Below, piece after piece: positions 55,741 to 64,000 of a stretch of 64,000 bases of DNA; the first letter of the stretch is position 1, and each line of letters opens with the position of its first letter. A program made the position numbers and the translations under genes. The notes beneath the pieces are model-generated. The model ran no database searches. It was not told the origin of the DNA and worked only from the letters and a program-made list of their open reading frames with translations. Origin of the DNA: Hydractinia symbiolongicarpus (taxonomy: Eukaryota; Cnidaria; Hydrozoa; Anthoathecata; Hydractiniidae); the NCBI RefSeq assembly GCF_029227915.1, contig NC_079876.1, positions 26,573,828 to 26,637,827 of the forward strand, written 5' to 3'.

Positions 55741-56790
55741 CACCAAGCTTTCCAAAATACTTCCCTTTGGTCGAGGTAATACGTAGCAACGGGTGGTTTC
55801 CGCATCTTTTTGCAGTAGAAGTGGGTGCTAGGGGCTACTCTTCAAGGTCTCTAACTTGCTGTCTAAAAAGCCTCGGTTTCGCTAGCAAATCTGCGTTTTT
55901 AACCGCCCACAAGCTTGGCGATATAAGCATGAAAGCATCCTTTTGCATTTGGATTGCACGAGACTCACCACATTGGTCACAAGATCTTACCCACTGCAGT
56001 TCGCCAACATTGCTACGACCAAAGGATAGTATACCTCATGAAAAATCCTCGTCTGTTACCAAATCCATTAAAAGTCCATCTTCAGCCATCTCTTACATGC
56101 CAAAACCCACGGAACACCATAACCTTAGCCAGGAACTTAAACAAAAGGTAAGCATCGTTCACGCTGGTTTGATAAACAAGGGGAACACATGCTACACAAA
56201 CTCCATCTTGCAAGCATTAACGGTTCTTCCAAGACTTTGGTCTCAATTACCATCAGAGTCCTCTTTGTCATCTCCTCTAGTAAAGTCTATAGTCCTAAAT
56301 ATGTCACTACTGAATCGTTCTCGTTCACCAATTGATCCTTCCAATTTCTTACGAGCACTGCAAAACAGAATGCATGCTCTTAACAATAACGCGTTTTATC
56401 ACAATCACCAACAAGATGTGCCCGAGATCCTTCAAGTTGTTTTTGACGAAATTATTGGATCTTCCCCTTTGGTTGACAATCTACTGTCTGTAACTGTGAC
56501 CACAACAACGTCATGCAACTCCTGTTGTTTCTCCACTTCCAGCGAACAAAAGAATTCAATTTTAATTTTACCAACGTGTAAGTCAATAACTCTTTTAACA
56601 AATTTTTACAACCTCAAGAACTTCTAGGTGACAACAAGTGGTTCTGCCCCCAGTGTTCATCGCATCAAGAGGCCACAATTGAAACTCAGATTTCCAATTG
56701 CGGCGACTTCCTTGTTGTACAATTGTTAAGATACCATCAGTAAATGGGTCTTCTTTTAAAGACAACAAGTTAGTCAATTGCGATGCATTT
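55695..56790 (+). pseudogene. Segment 3b: endonuclease tail fused to USP
   Basis: A single open frame (to 56625) starts in the endonuclease tail (NGWFPHLFAVEVGARGY). It passes through a Ser/Lys-rich linker of roughly 90 residues and enters the USP Cys box GLINKGNTCYTNSILQALTV at about 56170. The USP helix NHQQDVPEILQVVFDEIIG and the first zinc pair CNSC follow. After a one-base shift near 56590 the second zinc pair is readable (WFCPQC), then CGDFLVVQLLRY. It stops being USP-like at about 56790, where the 3' UTR tail begins, so the His box is deleted. Cys box and endonuclease tail in one uninterrupted ORF is the key evidence for a true fusion. Confidence 0.88.
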
Positions 56791-56890
56791 TCTCTAGAGG
56801 AGTACAACCTCTAGCTTATTTCCAAAGACCTAACAGGTTGAGTTCATCATTGTGGTGGCTTGCCACCTCTTTGTAAATTATTTTCTTATT
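56790..56890 (+). repeat. RT-USP 3' UTR tail, GGTGGCTTGCCACC subtype
   Basis: TCTCTAGAGGAGTACAACCTC to GGTGGCTTGCCACCTCTTTG and AAATTATTTTC, in the same orientation as the USP coding sequence. It is the reverse complement of the start of the 38.8 and 40.65 kb copies. It marks the 3' end of this element. Confidence 0.8.
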
Positions 56891-56905
56891 TTCTTCATAG
56901 GGTCC

Positions 56906-57200
56906 TTAACCATCTGCATTACTATGGGTTCGCTGTGGTGTGAATGCATCATTCAGAAAAGAAAGGCTTTCGAAAAACTTCAATTGACTAACGTGAACAT
57001 CATCCGTACCACAGCCACTTGCTTTGGAACTTTCACACATTCTCCTTTGAGCACCATAGTAATTCTTCAGATCAGTTAACTTCTTACTAATTTGCTTTGT
57101 AGTAGACGTGATGCTTTGATCATTGAGAGCTTTTTCGATTGCTTCCAAGCTTTTCTGTCGCTCATCTCTGTTGGGGTAACACAAAACCGCTTGGGAAGAT
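56906..57200 (-). pseudogene. MADF-like (Myb/SANT) DNA-binding fragment
   Basis: About 95 codons: CYPNRDERQKSLEAIEKAL, then ISKKLTDLKNYYGAQRRMCE and VHVSQLKFFESLSFL. This matches the MADF pattern (helices ending L-x-x-Y-x-x-E, Trp/Tyr, and W/F-x-x-L-x-F-L). MADF proteins accompany Harbinger and other DNA transposons. No start or end is resolved, so it is probably a fragment. Confidence 0.6.
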
Positions 57201-57224
57201 AACCCTTATCCTTTTATGTGAATG

Positions 57225-57782
57225 TTAGTCAGACGATTTTTACATTTTCACAAAAAACAACACATACACAGAAGATTTATTTAAATCAGATATTGCAACT
57301 CTAACAACTGCTTTTTCGTCACATCTTAACCATGAGCCACAGCTGCGATCTTTAATGAATGCCCAATAGTGACCTGCTCCTAGGGTGCCCGAATGATTAA
57401 TAGTGGCAGCAACGAATATTTGTTGTGAAATGATATGTCATCCGTTGGCTGAGAGCGAACTCTAAAAATGTCGTAATTTGAAGCAAGGAAGGTAACAAAT
57501 TTGTTATATTTTAGGGTTCTTCCATCAAGAAACGTAAACCTCTTCAGTGGGATAATTAGAATGTCTCCACACTGGGTGAAAACTGTTTCGCTTGTACTGT
57601 CTTGATAAGAAGACTACTGCGGGCAAAGCCACCTGTCATTTCCAGACAAATTTTTGGGCTGCAAAAAACAATTAATTGAACCTGTATTGCTGTTTGAGAT
57701 AGGGAGTGGCACAATAGGCATACTTTTCTCCCTGCTAGTTGATAAGAAGCATGCATTACATGACGTCATAGTGGTTATATTG
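57225..57782 (-). pseudogene. USP C-terminal fragment, inverted
   Basis: Read on the minus strand. TTMTSCNACFLSTS (first zinc pair), a WLCPQ second pair followed by a stop where Cys is expected, then CGDILIIPLKRFTFLDGR. After a shift near 57415 comes the His box HSGTLGAGHYWAFIKD with LRCDEKAVV (catalytic His and following Asp), ending near 57230. It supplies the part that the 56.1-kb copy lacks, but in the opposite orientation, and its Cys-box half is missing. It is diverged from the other copies. Confidence 0.8.
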
Positions 57783-58097
57783 TTGGTGATGAGTGCTTTT
57801 GGAAGACTGAAAGGACGATGGGGAATTTTAACAACAACAAAAAAAAAAATAGACCTTGATTTGAACATTGTACCACTGATTGTTATGACATGTTTCACTT
57901 TACATAATTTCTGTTAAATAAATACAACAGTTATAGATGAAGAGCTAGTCAAAGCTAACATTGAAAAACATAAGAATGATGAAAGCTTAACCAAAAACAT
58001 TCCAGACCCAATATACTCAAGCAATACTTCTGAAGGACACGAGATAAGGTTATTATTGACTGAATATATCAATGAAAACCTGCCGGTCTCATACTAA
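57780..58097 (+). pseudogene. PIF/Harbinger transposase, C-terminal end
   Basis: MSAFGRLKGRWGIL is the N/S-x-F-G-R-L-K-G-R-W/F motif carrying the basic helix after the last catalytic acid. It is followed by LDLNIVPLIVMTCFTLHNFC, the standard C-terminal helix, then DEELVKANIEKHKND and a stop near 58096. One in-frame stop (TAA after HNFC). The upstream half is replaced by the inverted USP fragment. Confidence 0.75.
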
Positions 58098-58486
58098 GTG
58101 ATAGTGACTTGTTGCTGAACTATATAATTGATATATCTATATTAGGAAATTTTTGTTATTTAAAGTTTGTGTTTATGCATGTTTTAAGTTTTTTAAAAAG
58201 TTGCAATTTCAAATAAACACTAAAACTGAAGTTTCCTGTGGTTGTATAGAAAAACAAACTCGAAAAGGAAATTCCAGTATGCAGTAATATCTTACAAGTC
58301 AAAGAAAACTCTATTCGTAAAACAAAACACATTTAACAAAATTTGGGACTTTAACTATATAATATATATTAGTAGTTCACTACTTTAACTTAACTAATGT
58401 GGTGCTTTAATGATGTAAAAACAAAACAAAAACTTTATGTTAATAAATATACATGGCAAAACATTAAAAAGTTAAGTTTGTAATGT
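58098..58486. other. Intergenic spacer of the Harbinger element
   Basis: AT-rich and non-coding, lying between the convergent transposase and Myb-like genes. Confidence 0.5.
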
Positions 58487-59387
58487 CTAGGAATTTAAAA
58501 AATCCAAGTATGTGGTACTGGATTGTGTGCTTTGGCTATTTGTCTTATTGGGGGCATTGTTATTACTATTAGATTGACTTAAAAAAGTGAGGTGCGGGTA
58601 AACCATATTATGTGAAGTTTCTCTTCTTGGAGAGTTTGATAAAGCCTCAACTGATCTTCTTATACTTTCGGTTACTTCAATGAAAGAGGTACTCATTGCA
58701 CGTATTGCTCCTGCAAACATTTCATTAGATTGCTTGATCGAATCACAAAACTCTTTACGGAACATTGCATCTTCCCTACTTTCTTTTAATAACTGATCCC
58801 GCTGTTTGGCCGACAAACTTTTTTCCAGATGTTGCCTTTTGTCGTCAATTAGTTGGAAAGGGTCCTTTGCATGAGGTCTCTTTTGCTTTCCTTTATTCAA
58901 AACTGTTTACAAATTGTTTCACATTTACAAATTGACAACCAAAGCGTAATGGCTGTGTGGAAGCTGAACCACCATAAATACTAACAAGTTCATAGTAATA
59001 CTCCACCATTAATTTTCCAGACCCACTTCTAGAACCACTTAATACAGCACTTGAAAATGCTTGCCTAATTTTTTTAATCTTCTCCATAACACGATTGTAT
59101 CCCTTTTTAATTCGTCCTTTTTCGATTTTTATGGCAGCTATAATGTTGCTCCTGTCCTGTTTGCACATATCGTTTGTTATCATTGTAGTTTTTTCTGGGC
59201 CAAAAAGATTAACGTCCTCTATATTCTTTCGAGCCATCATTGCGCGAATTTCCTCATACTGCTTATGTTTATCAGCATCACTATTATTAAATGTCATAGT
59301 GACTTTGTATTCCTTTAGGGAAATTATTAGCTGCTCTACAAGTTCTGAAGTCCATTTAAACTTCTTGTCTGCTGCTTCGCTCGCCAT
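58487..59387 (-). CDS. Harbinger Myb/SANT-like DNA-binding protein
   Basis: ATG at 59387 (MASEAADKKFKW). The first frame, to 58893, has a Myb/SANT-like domain (FKWTSELVEQLIISLKEYKV), a basic middle, and YYELVSIYGGSASTQPLRFG. A second frame, 58900-58487, overlaps its end by a few bases and gives AKDPFQLIDDKRQHLEKSLS, a helical region and a Ser/Asn-rich tail. The two are one protein split by a one-base shift near 58900. Harbinger elements carry such a Myb-like gene beside the transposase; it helps the transposase enter the nucleus and bind DNA (family knowledge). Convergent with the transposase end at 57780-58097. Confidence 0.7.
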
Positions 59388-59434
59388 TATTGTTTTCTTC
59401 TGTTTTGGATGGCAATGCGCATGCTTGTCTTTTC

Positions 59435-59604
59435 CAACCCGGCCCTGGCTCGGCAATGTGATATATGAACCGAGTCAACTCACCTTGTCTCGGGTTGGAA
59501 AAACCAGCGAACTCGCCTAGGCGGGTTGACTTACCTCATATAATTATGCCGAGTTGTTTAATTTTATCATGCTGAGCATGTGGCGAGCCAACCCGCCTCA
59601 TATA
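59435..59604. repeat. Palindrome-rich Harbinger terminal region
   Basis: Several inverted copies of CAACCCG(C/G)C and CGGGTTGG, plus CGCCTAGGCGGGTTGAC. TCAACCCGCC/GGCGGGTTGA type motifs face each other on either side of 59520. This is probably the terminal inverted repeat of the Harbinger element or of a related MITE; the exact ends and the 3-bp duplication were not resolved. Confidence 0.45.
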
Positions 59605-59797
59605 ATCAGGCTCTTTTACAACAGCCAACAAGATATCCCTGAAATTTTACAAGTTGTTATTGATAAGCCGATCGGATCTTTGTTGGATGACATTCTCTCG
59701 GTAACATTGACTACAACAACGTCCTGTATTTTTTGCTTTTATTCATGTTCAAGAACCCAAAAGGAGCCCATTTTAACTGTACCAACGCTTATGTCAA
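59605..59797 (+). pseudogene. USP middle fragment (chimeric junction)
   Basis: FYNSQQDIPEILQVVIDKPIG, LLDDILSVTLTTTTSC and EPILTVPT match the USP region at 56400-56570. At about 59797 it is joined in an open frame to the RT C-terminal region of a second copy. This is the reverse of the normal order. Confidence 0.75.
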
Positions 59798-60496
59798 TAT
59801 CGGACTCCTTACTGTCTCTGCCGCAAAGTTTATCTTCGTTTTGCATCGGCGCAACCTATGACACGCTTCCTTCTCCTACAAATCTTGTCAGGTGGGGAAT
59901 TCAAAATAACAAAAGTTGCACCCTATGTAAAAAACCCTCTTGTAACGTGTCCCACCTTTTAGGCGCTTGTAAATTAGGCCTTTCACAAGGTAGATTTACG
60001 TACCGCCACGATACTGTTCTACGTGTGTTAGTGACAGCCATTAAGAAGTTCTTATCTGATTATGAGCCAGCAAAACCATCTAGACGTCATAAAATATGCT
60101 TTTTTCCAGCTGGTACACGTCTTCCCACCAAAAAGCGTTCAAAAATTCAGGGAATCCTTCACCTGGCCTCTGATTGGAGATTATTGTCAGACTTAGATTC
60201 GACCTTAATAGTACCACCTTATGTTGCTGTAACTTCGTCCGGACATACTTTTAACTTCTGCCATGACCAAAACTGTAATTATCCTTGAATTAACTTGCCC
60301 ATGCGAAGAAAACTTGGAGACTTGGCATGGAGTTAAGGTTGATAAATACTCGTCACTTTATTCCGTCATGAGATTAAACAATTGGTCTGTGCATTTCTTT
60401 GCTGTTGAAGTAGGAGTAGGGGATTTTGTTCCGAAACAGTTAGAATCTGCCTCCGTCGCCTCGGCTTTTCTAACATGTCTGTGCGTTCCACTCTGA
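59798..60496 (+). pseudogene. Second RT-REL-USP copy: CCHC and endonuclease
   Basis: SFCIGATYDTLPSPTNLVRW, then the CCHC finger CTLC...SHLLGAC, FTYRHDTVLRVL and, after a frame change near 60260, KTVIILELTCPCEEN of the endonuclease and FFAVEVGVGDF. Each motif has a counterpart in the first copy (55220-55860) with clear divergence, so the two copies are separate insertions. Between 60497 and 60700 a decayed linker (SFYIWLSRDS near 60535) matches the linker of copy 1. Confidence 0.85.
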
Positions 60497-60702
60497 AATC
60501 TCTTACTGAGTCATCTATGCGATAGTCGTTTTACATCTGGCTATCTCGAGATTCTTTGTCTTAGATTCATCCTGGTAGGGATCCACAGCATACCACTCAA
60601 TTGATACCAACTGTTTCAAAGAATTTATCCAAGTCATAAGCAACTCTGACCACTAGCTTTAAGGACACGAATCCGCAGGGCATAACAAAGAGCTCCACTA
60701 CC

Positions 60703-61615
60703 TTGCCTGCACAGGAATCACTAGGCAGCAACAGCGGCTTGTTAAATTTAGGCAACACATGTTACATCAATTCCATCTTGCAATGTTTGTATGTGTTACC
60801 CGCAGTCGCCACAGCCATCTCTGCAAATGATTCCAATATGGCGATAGGCAAAAGTTTTGTGAGTATTCTACGCAAACTATCCTCCTCCTAGGTTCCAGTA
60901 AACAGTTCTTCATTTCTAAATGCATTAAAAGGCCACGTTTCTTATGCAAGGGGTGCTGCTTTTAATCCGTTTTCTCAGCAAGATGCCCTAGAGATTCTTG
61001 AGTATCTCATACCAGAGTTATCCTTAGTCTTTCCTTGCTTTGGTAGATTATTCCACACTCGTGTGAAAATCTACACTACTTGCAGCGCTTGCAATAATAT
61101 TAGCACCTCTGAGCAAGTAAGTCCATTTCTTCAACTTCCCTTGACATCGACTGTACAATCTTCAATAGATAACTTTTTGGAGAGCGAAGAATTGTCAGGT
61201 GTCCACTCGTACTTCTGTCACTACTGCAACAGTTGAAAAGAGGTCGCAGAGTGCAGTTCAATTTTGGTTCTGCAATTAAAGCGCTTTGCCTATAACTAAG
61301 GTCTTGTGTCTAAGGTTTGTTCTCCTGTCACATCTTACCCGGGCACTGTTTCCATACCTATCACTGTAGACAGTGAAGTCTCTGGTCGCAAGCACTACAA
61401 CTAAGGGCTATAATTAACCACTCTAGAAATTTGAACAATGGCCATTACACTACTGTTACTTATAACCAAGTGGATGGTAAGTGGTTCCATTGCAACGACA
61501 GAGCAGTGGTCCCTTGCAAACAAAGCTTGCTCAATGGTGTACAACCTTACATGCTTTTCCTTGAAGAGCTTAGGTAGATTGCAGTCAGCGCCACAACTTC
61601 CGGCTTATGTCAGCA
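60703..61615 (+). pseudogene. USP of the second copy
   Basis: SGLLNLGNTCYINSILQCLYVLP (Cys box) starts near 60730. A stop at 60889-60891 is followed by a readable continuation: SQQDALEILEYLIPEL, the zinc pairs CSAC and CHYC, VLQLKRFAY, and a His-box region near 61430-61500 (NNGHYTTV-like, then HCNDRAVV) in a shifted frame. Several stops and shifts. The C-terminal residues run directly into the 3' UTR at 61611. It follows the endonuclease of the same copy on the same strand, repeating the order of the 43.5-56.9 kb element. Confidence 0.85.
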
Positions 61616-62262
61616 AGGGGGTTTGACTATTCTTATTTTTTTATTTTATTTTTTTATATATTTTTTTTTGTAGTTTTGTCTTTGGAGAGGGACGACTCCA
61701 CTTATTACCCCAGTCAAAATAAAAGCGAAAAACAAAAAATTACGCCAGCAAGTGGGTTTGACTGTACCAGGTCCTATCTTTGGAGAGTGACGACTCCACT
61801 TATTACCCCAGTCAAAAATAAAAAAACAAAAAAACAAAATAAAAATTATGTCAGCAAGGGGGTTTGACTACACTGGTTTTATCTTTGGATAGTGACGACT
61901 TCACTTCTTACCCCAGTCAGAGTAGGACATGTAAAGTTATGGATGAAAGAAAGGTCTAGTTCCTGCTGAAGACTGTTCGCAGACCTCTTTTGAGGTGACT
62001 CAGCTAGACATTTTGGGTACCTTGGTTCAGGAATGAGTCGAAACACTTGTACCCTTTACAGAAGTCCTGTCCTACTCTCTCTCTCTCTCTCTCTGTGTTT
62101 GTTCAATTTTTGTGCCAATTATCTCCTTGGAAAACGGAAGAATTGTGTTCCTTTATATGAGCATATTCTTTAGATGAGCAAAACCTTTAGAATTTAAATT
62201 TTAAGACTTAACTGGTCGAGTTTATCATTGTGCGTGCACTTTGTAATTTTCATTCTTTACTG
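61611..62262 (+). repeat. RT-USP 3' UTR, longest copy, with tandem units
   Basis: Three tandem blocks, each starting CAGCAAG.GGGTTTGACT and containing GGAGAGTGACGACTCCACTT and ATTACCCCAGTCA, begin at 61611, 61746 and 61852. After them come the GTACC...GGTTCAGGAATGAGTCG block, a CT-microsatellite, the CCTTGGAAAACGGAAGAATT block and the terminal GTGCGTGCACTTTGTAATTTTCAT. No ORF. It is the reference copy for the scattered repeats at 15.9, 33.8, 38.8, 40.0 and 40.7 kb. Confidence 0.85.
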
Positions 62263-62568
62263 GTGACTTTTGTGTTCTCCTCGGGTGTTTTGTTCTGTTT
62301 TATGCTCTAACACCTGTATTCTGTAACACCCATAACTATCCACTGCCCTTTCAAGCTCCTTCACAGTGGCTAATGATCCTGTCTGTGATGCATTGTCCAA
62401 ACAAAAGCTCATGAGGATGAAATCTCTCACGTTTTTAAATTGCCATAGTGCTGGCTGATTTTCTTGGCAATGGAAACATTTCAGGGCTGATTTACAGTAT
62501 GATATTAGCTCTGAATTATTATATTGTTTAATTTCTAATGATTTAAACAATGGCATGAGTTGCACCAT
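62257..62568 (-). pseudogene. Possible tyrosine-recombinase (Crypton-like) fragment
   Basis: About 100 codons: LKCFHCQENQPALWQFKNVRDF and ILMSFCLDNASQTGSL, then CYRIQVLEHKT. It resembles the segment of animal Crypton-type tyrosine recombinases around N-x-x-R-x-G and the catalytic Lys (H-K-T). The Arg position appears to be Gln here. Assigned from memory of the pattern only. No flanking recombinase parts are seen. Confidence 0.3.
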
Positions 62569-64000
62569 ATTTCTTTCCCATCAGCATTTTTTAACTTTTT
62601 TACGATAACCGGAGATCCAGTTAGTTGTAGTAATTAAGTGGTAAAATATTCGCAGAGCTGATGCAACTCTTAACAGTAACCGATTTATATTTTGTTTCAA
62701 AACTGATCAGCCCATGAACACGAATCTTTTTTCTGTCAAAATGTGAAACTAACTCATATGTATCGTTACCACTGTCTCTTAGAATGATGGTTACTTGGTG
62801 TTCATGCTGTCAAGCTTGGAGCGAGTTGCCCTTGCATTCGGACTAGTCGACCAATGTAAAAATTGATCAAAAAGTGGGAAACTGTTCCAAGGTGTTACGA
62901 CTAATGCTAATGACTCGTCATCCTCTACTTAATTATACTTAAAATATTTGAACTTAATATAAACAAAAACTGTTCACGGTAAGGTGCCGTAACGGTAAGG
63001 TACCGCAAAAAATTTCTTTGTTTCAGATAGGGAAAATAATCTAAAACACTAGTTCAAAAAAGTATCAATTAGTAAAAAATAAGACGATCGGACAAAAAAA
63101 GGCTGTCTCATTTTGAAACAGGTTTCAGTTTTTAAAAGTCCTCCCTATAAAAACATTAAGGCTTACTAAACACATTTGTATATTTAAGATGGTACACCGT
63201 AGTGACTCTGCGCTGCCTGGGATGTGATAGCAAAGGTTTAGTTGCATTCGAGGAGAAACGTATCGCAATTGGTTTAAGTTTTTAAAAGATCCTGGTCTTA
63301 GAATAGTGTGGTTTAATCTTATACAAAGAGTGAATAAAAAACAAATTATAATGATACGAAAAACATTTTCAAAAATGTGATAAAAGTCGTCCAATTGGTA
63401 GCACAGTAAGAAGATTAAAAAAGGAGCGAAAAGTATAATGTTTGAAGCCACGTAGTAAAGGAAACCTCCTGTCAACAGACACTCTCCCTGCAAAAAAATT
63501 AAAAACTCTGTGTCAGATTATAAACCTCCGACAGAGCCATTTATGATAAATATGCCAGATGTTGTGATATGTCAAACAAAACAGAAGAAGGCTTTTCTGA
63601 CACACAAAGCAAAATCGAAGCGTTGCGGAAGGAAAATGAACAACCTAAAAATGTCTACAAAATGTAAATTTGTTGAACATGAGCTTTTGTCAGAACGGCG
63701 CATGTAACCACTCCATTGGTTTACCAAATGCTAGAGTTTTCAAAGGCATACTAAGATTTTTTGAATACTGGTGACAATGGAGAAAATGGGGCATTATACA
63801 ACAACCACAAGGTAAAAGGTGATTAACTGAGAGGGAGGCCCCAAAGGCTATCCCCTTTAGTAAGTTTTTTGTTGACCCTGTTAGGCATTAAAAGAAACTT
63901 CAATATTTTTGTTTTTGGTGACTGAAGAGTATGTGTTCTTCATTGGTTTGGATGAGTTTTCAATGGCAATCTCGGGACGATTGATAACACCTTCCAAAGA
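62569..64000. other. Unrecognised DNA at right edge
   Basis: Short ORFs only (63125-63493 minus, 63510-63707 plus), with no family recognised. A small tandem duplication (CGGTAAGGT.CCG) lies at 62979-63006. The sequence near 63830-63860 (GAGGGAGGCCCCAAAGGC) is GC-richer than its surroundings. Confidence 0.35.

Larger units (their letters stand above)
43513..56890 (+). mobile_element. Non-LTR retrotransposon RT-REL-USP, with two nested gypsy elements
   Basis: One polyprotein can be followed on the plus strand through three segments: 43513-43746, 48955-49245 and 53997-56790. They are separated by two complete LTR elements whose 5-bp duplications allow the codons to rejoin in frame. Order: reverse transcriptase, CCHC zinc finger, PD-D/E-x-K restriction-like endonuclease, linker, USP. 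A 3' UTR tail ends at about 56890. The copy is 5'-truncated (in-frame stop just before 43513) and its USP lacks the His box. CCHC plus C-terminal restriction-like endonuclease places it near R2/NeSL-type elements. Confidence 0.85.

Noticed and set aside
61607-61867. Plus-strand ORF ending NYVSKGV
   Set aside because: Translation of the tandem 3' UTR units; periodic because the DNA is.

Overview
ORGANISM. The window is nuclear DNA of an animal. It is AT-rich (roughly 65% by eye) and has GT-AG introns, a tRNA-derived SINE, animal-type DNA transposons (hAT with DUF4371, PIF/Harbinger, ISL2EU with THAP and YqaJ genes), Ty3/gypsy and non-LTR retrotransposons, and an endogenous densovirus-like parvovirus. 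The mixture suggests an aquatic invertebrate, with a cnidarian as my best guess. That assignment is inference. No convincing single-copy host gene was found; the window is a nest of mobile elements.

LAYOUT. 0-5 kb: a decayed LINE fragment, a MITE with perfect 19-bp inverted ends, and a frameshifted charged ORF. 5.65-10.70 kb: a complete hAT element with matching ends and a 5-bp target duplication. It carries an OTU-like ORF whose intron holds a SINE, and a transposase broken by one extra G. 11.8-13.5 kb: decayed KRBA2-like integrase. 13.5-20.1 kb: mostly unrecognised AT-rich DNA. 20.18-26.5 kb: parvovirus-like endogenous element (hairpin, TATA/CAGT promoter, NS3-like, acidic ORF, SF3 helicase, convergent capsid ORF). 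Its NS3-like ORF is split by a 3.2-kb LINE flanked by the duplication AGGT. 27-30 kb: retropepsin relic and repeats. 30-37.1 kb: two ISL2EU-type transposons, apparently one inside the other. 38.8-42.6 kb: repeat tails, a nearly intact ubiquitin-specific protease (USP) ORF, and half a Harbinger transposase. 43.5-56.9 kb: a non-LTR retrotransposon encoding reverse transcriptase, CCHC finger, restriction-like endonuclease and then a USP domain, split by two Ty3/gypsy elements with exact target duplications (AATGG, ATATT). 57-59.6 kb: inverted USP fragment plus Harbinger pieces. 59.6-62.3 kb: a second, rearranged copy of the endonuclease-USP element with its 3' UTR. 62.3-64 kb: a possible tyrosine-recombinase relic and unrecognised DNA.

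MAIN POINT. The most unusual thing is the RT-endonuclease-USP retrotransposon. In two separate copies the USP catalytic core lies downstream of the R2-type endonuclease; in one of them both lie in one open frame. USP fragments occur at five places in the window. The repeat scattered through the window proves to be this element's 3' UTR, because it follows USP in the same orientation in three copies. Other cysteine proteases (ULP1, OTU) are known from some non-LTR elements. A C19 USP domain is not one I know as an established module there.

The insertion boundaries were read by eye and give a relative order: both gypsy elements are younger than the RT-USP copy they interrupt; the LINE is younger than the viral integration; ISL2EU copy A is probably younger than copy B.
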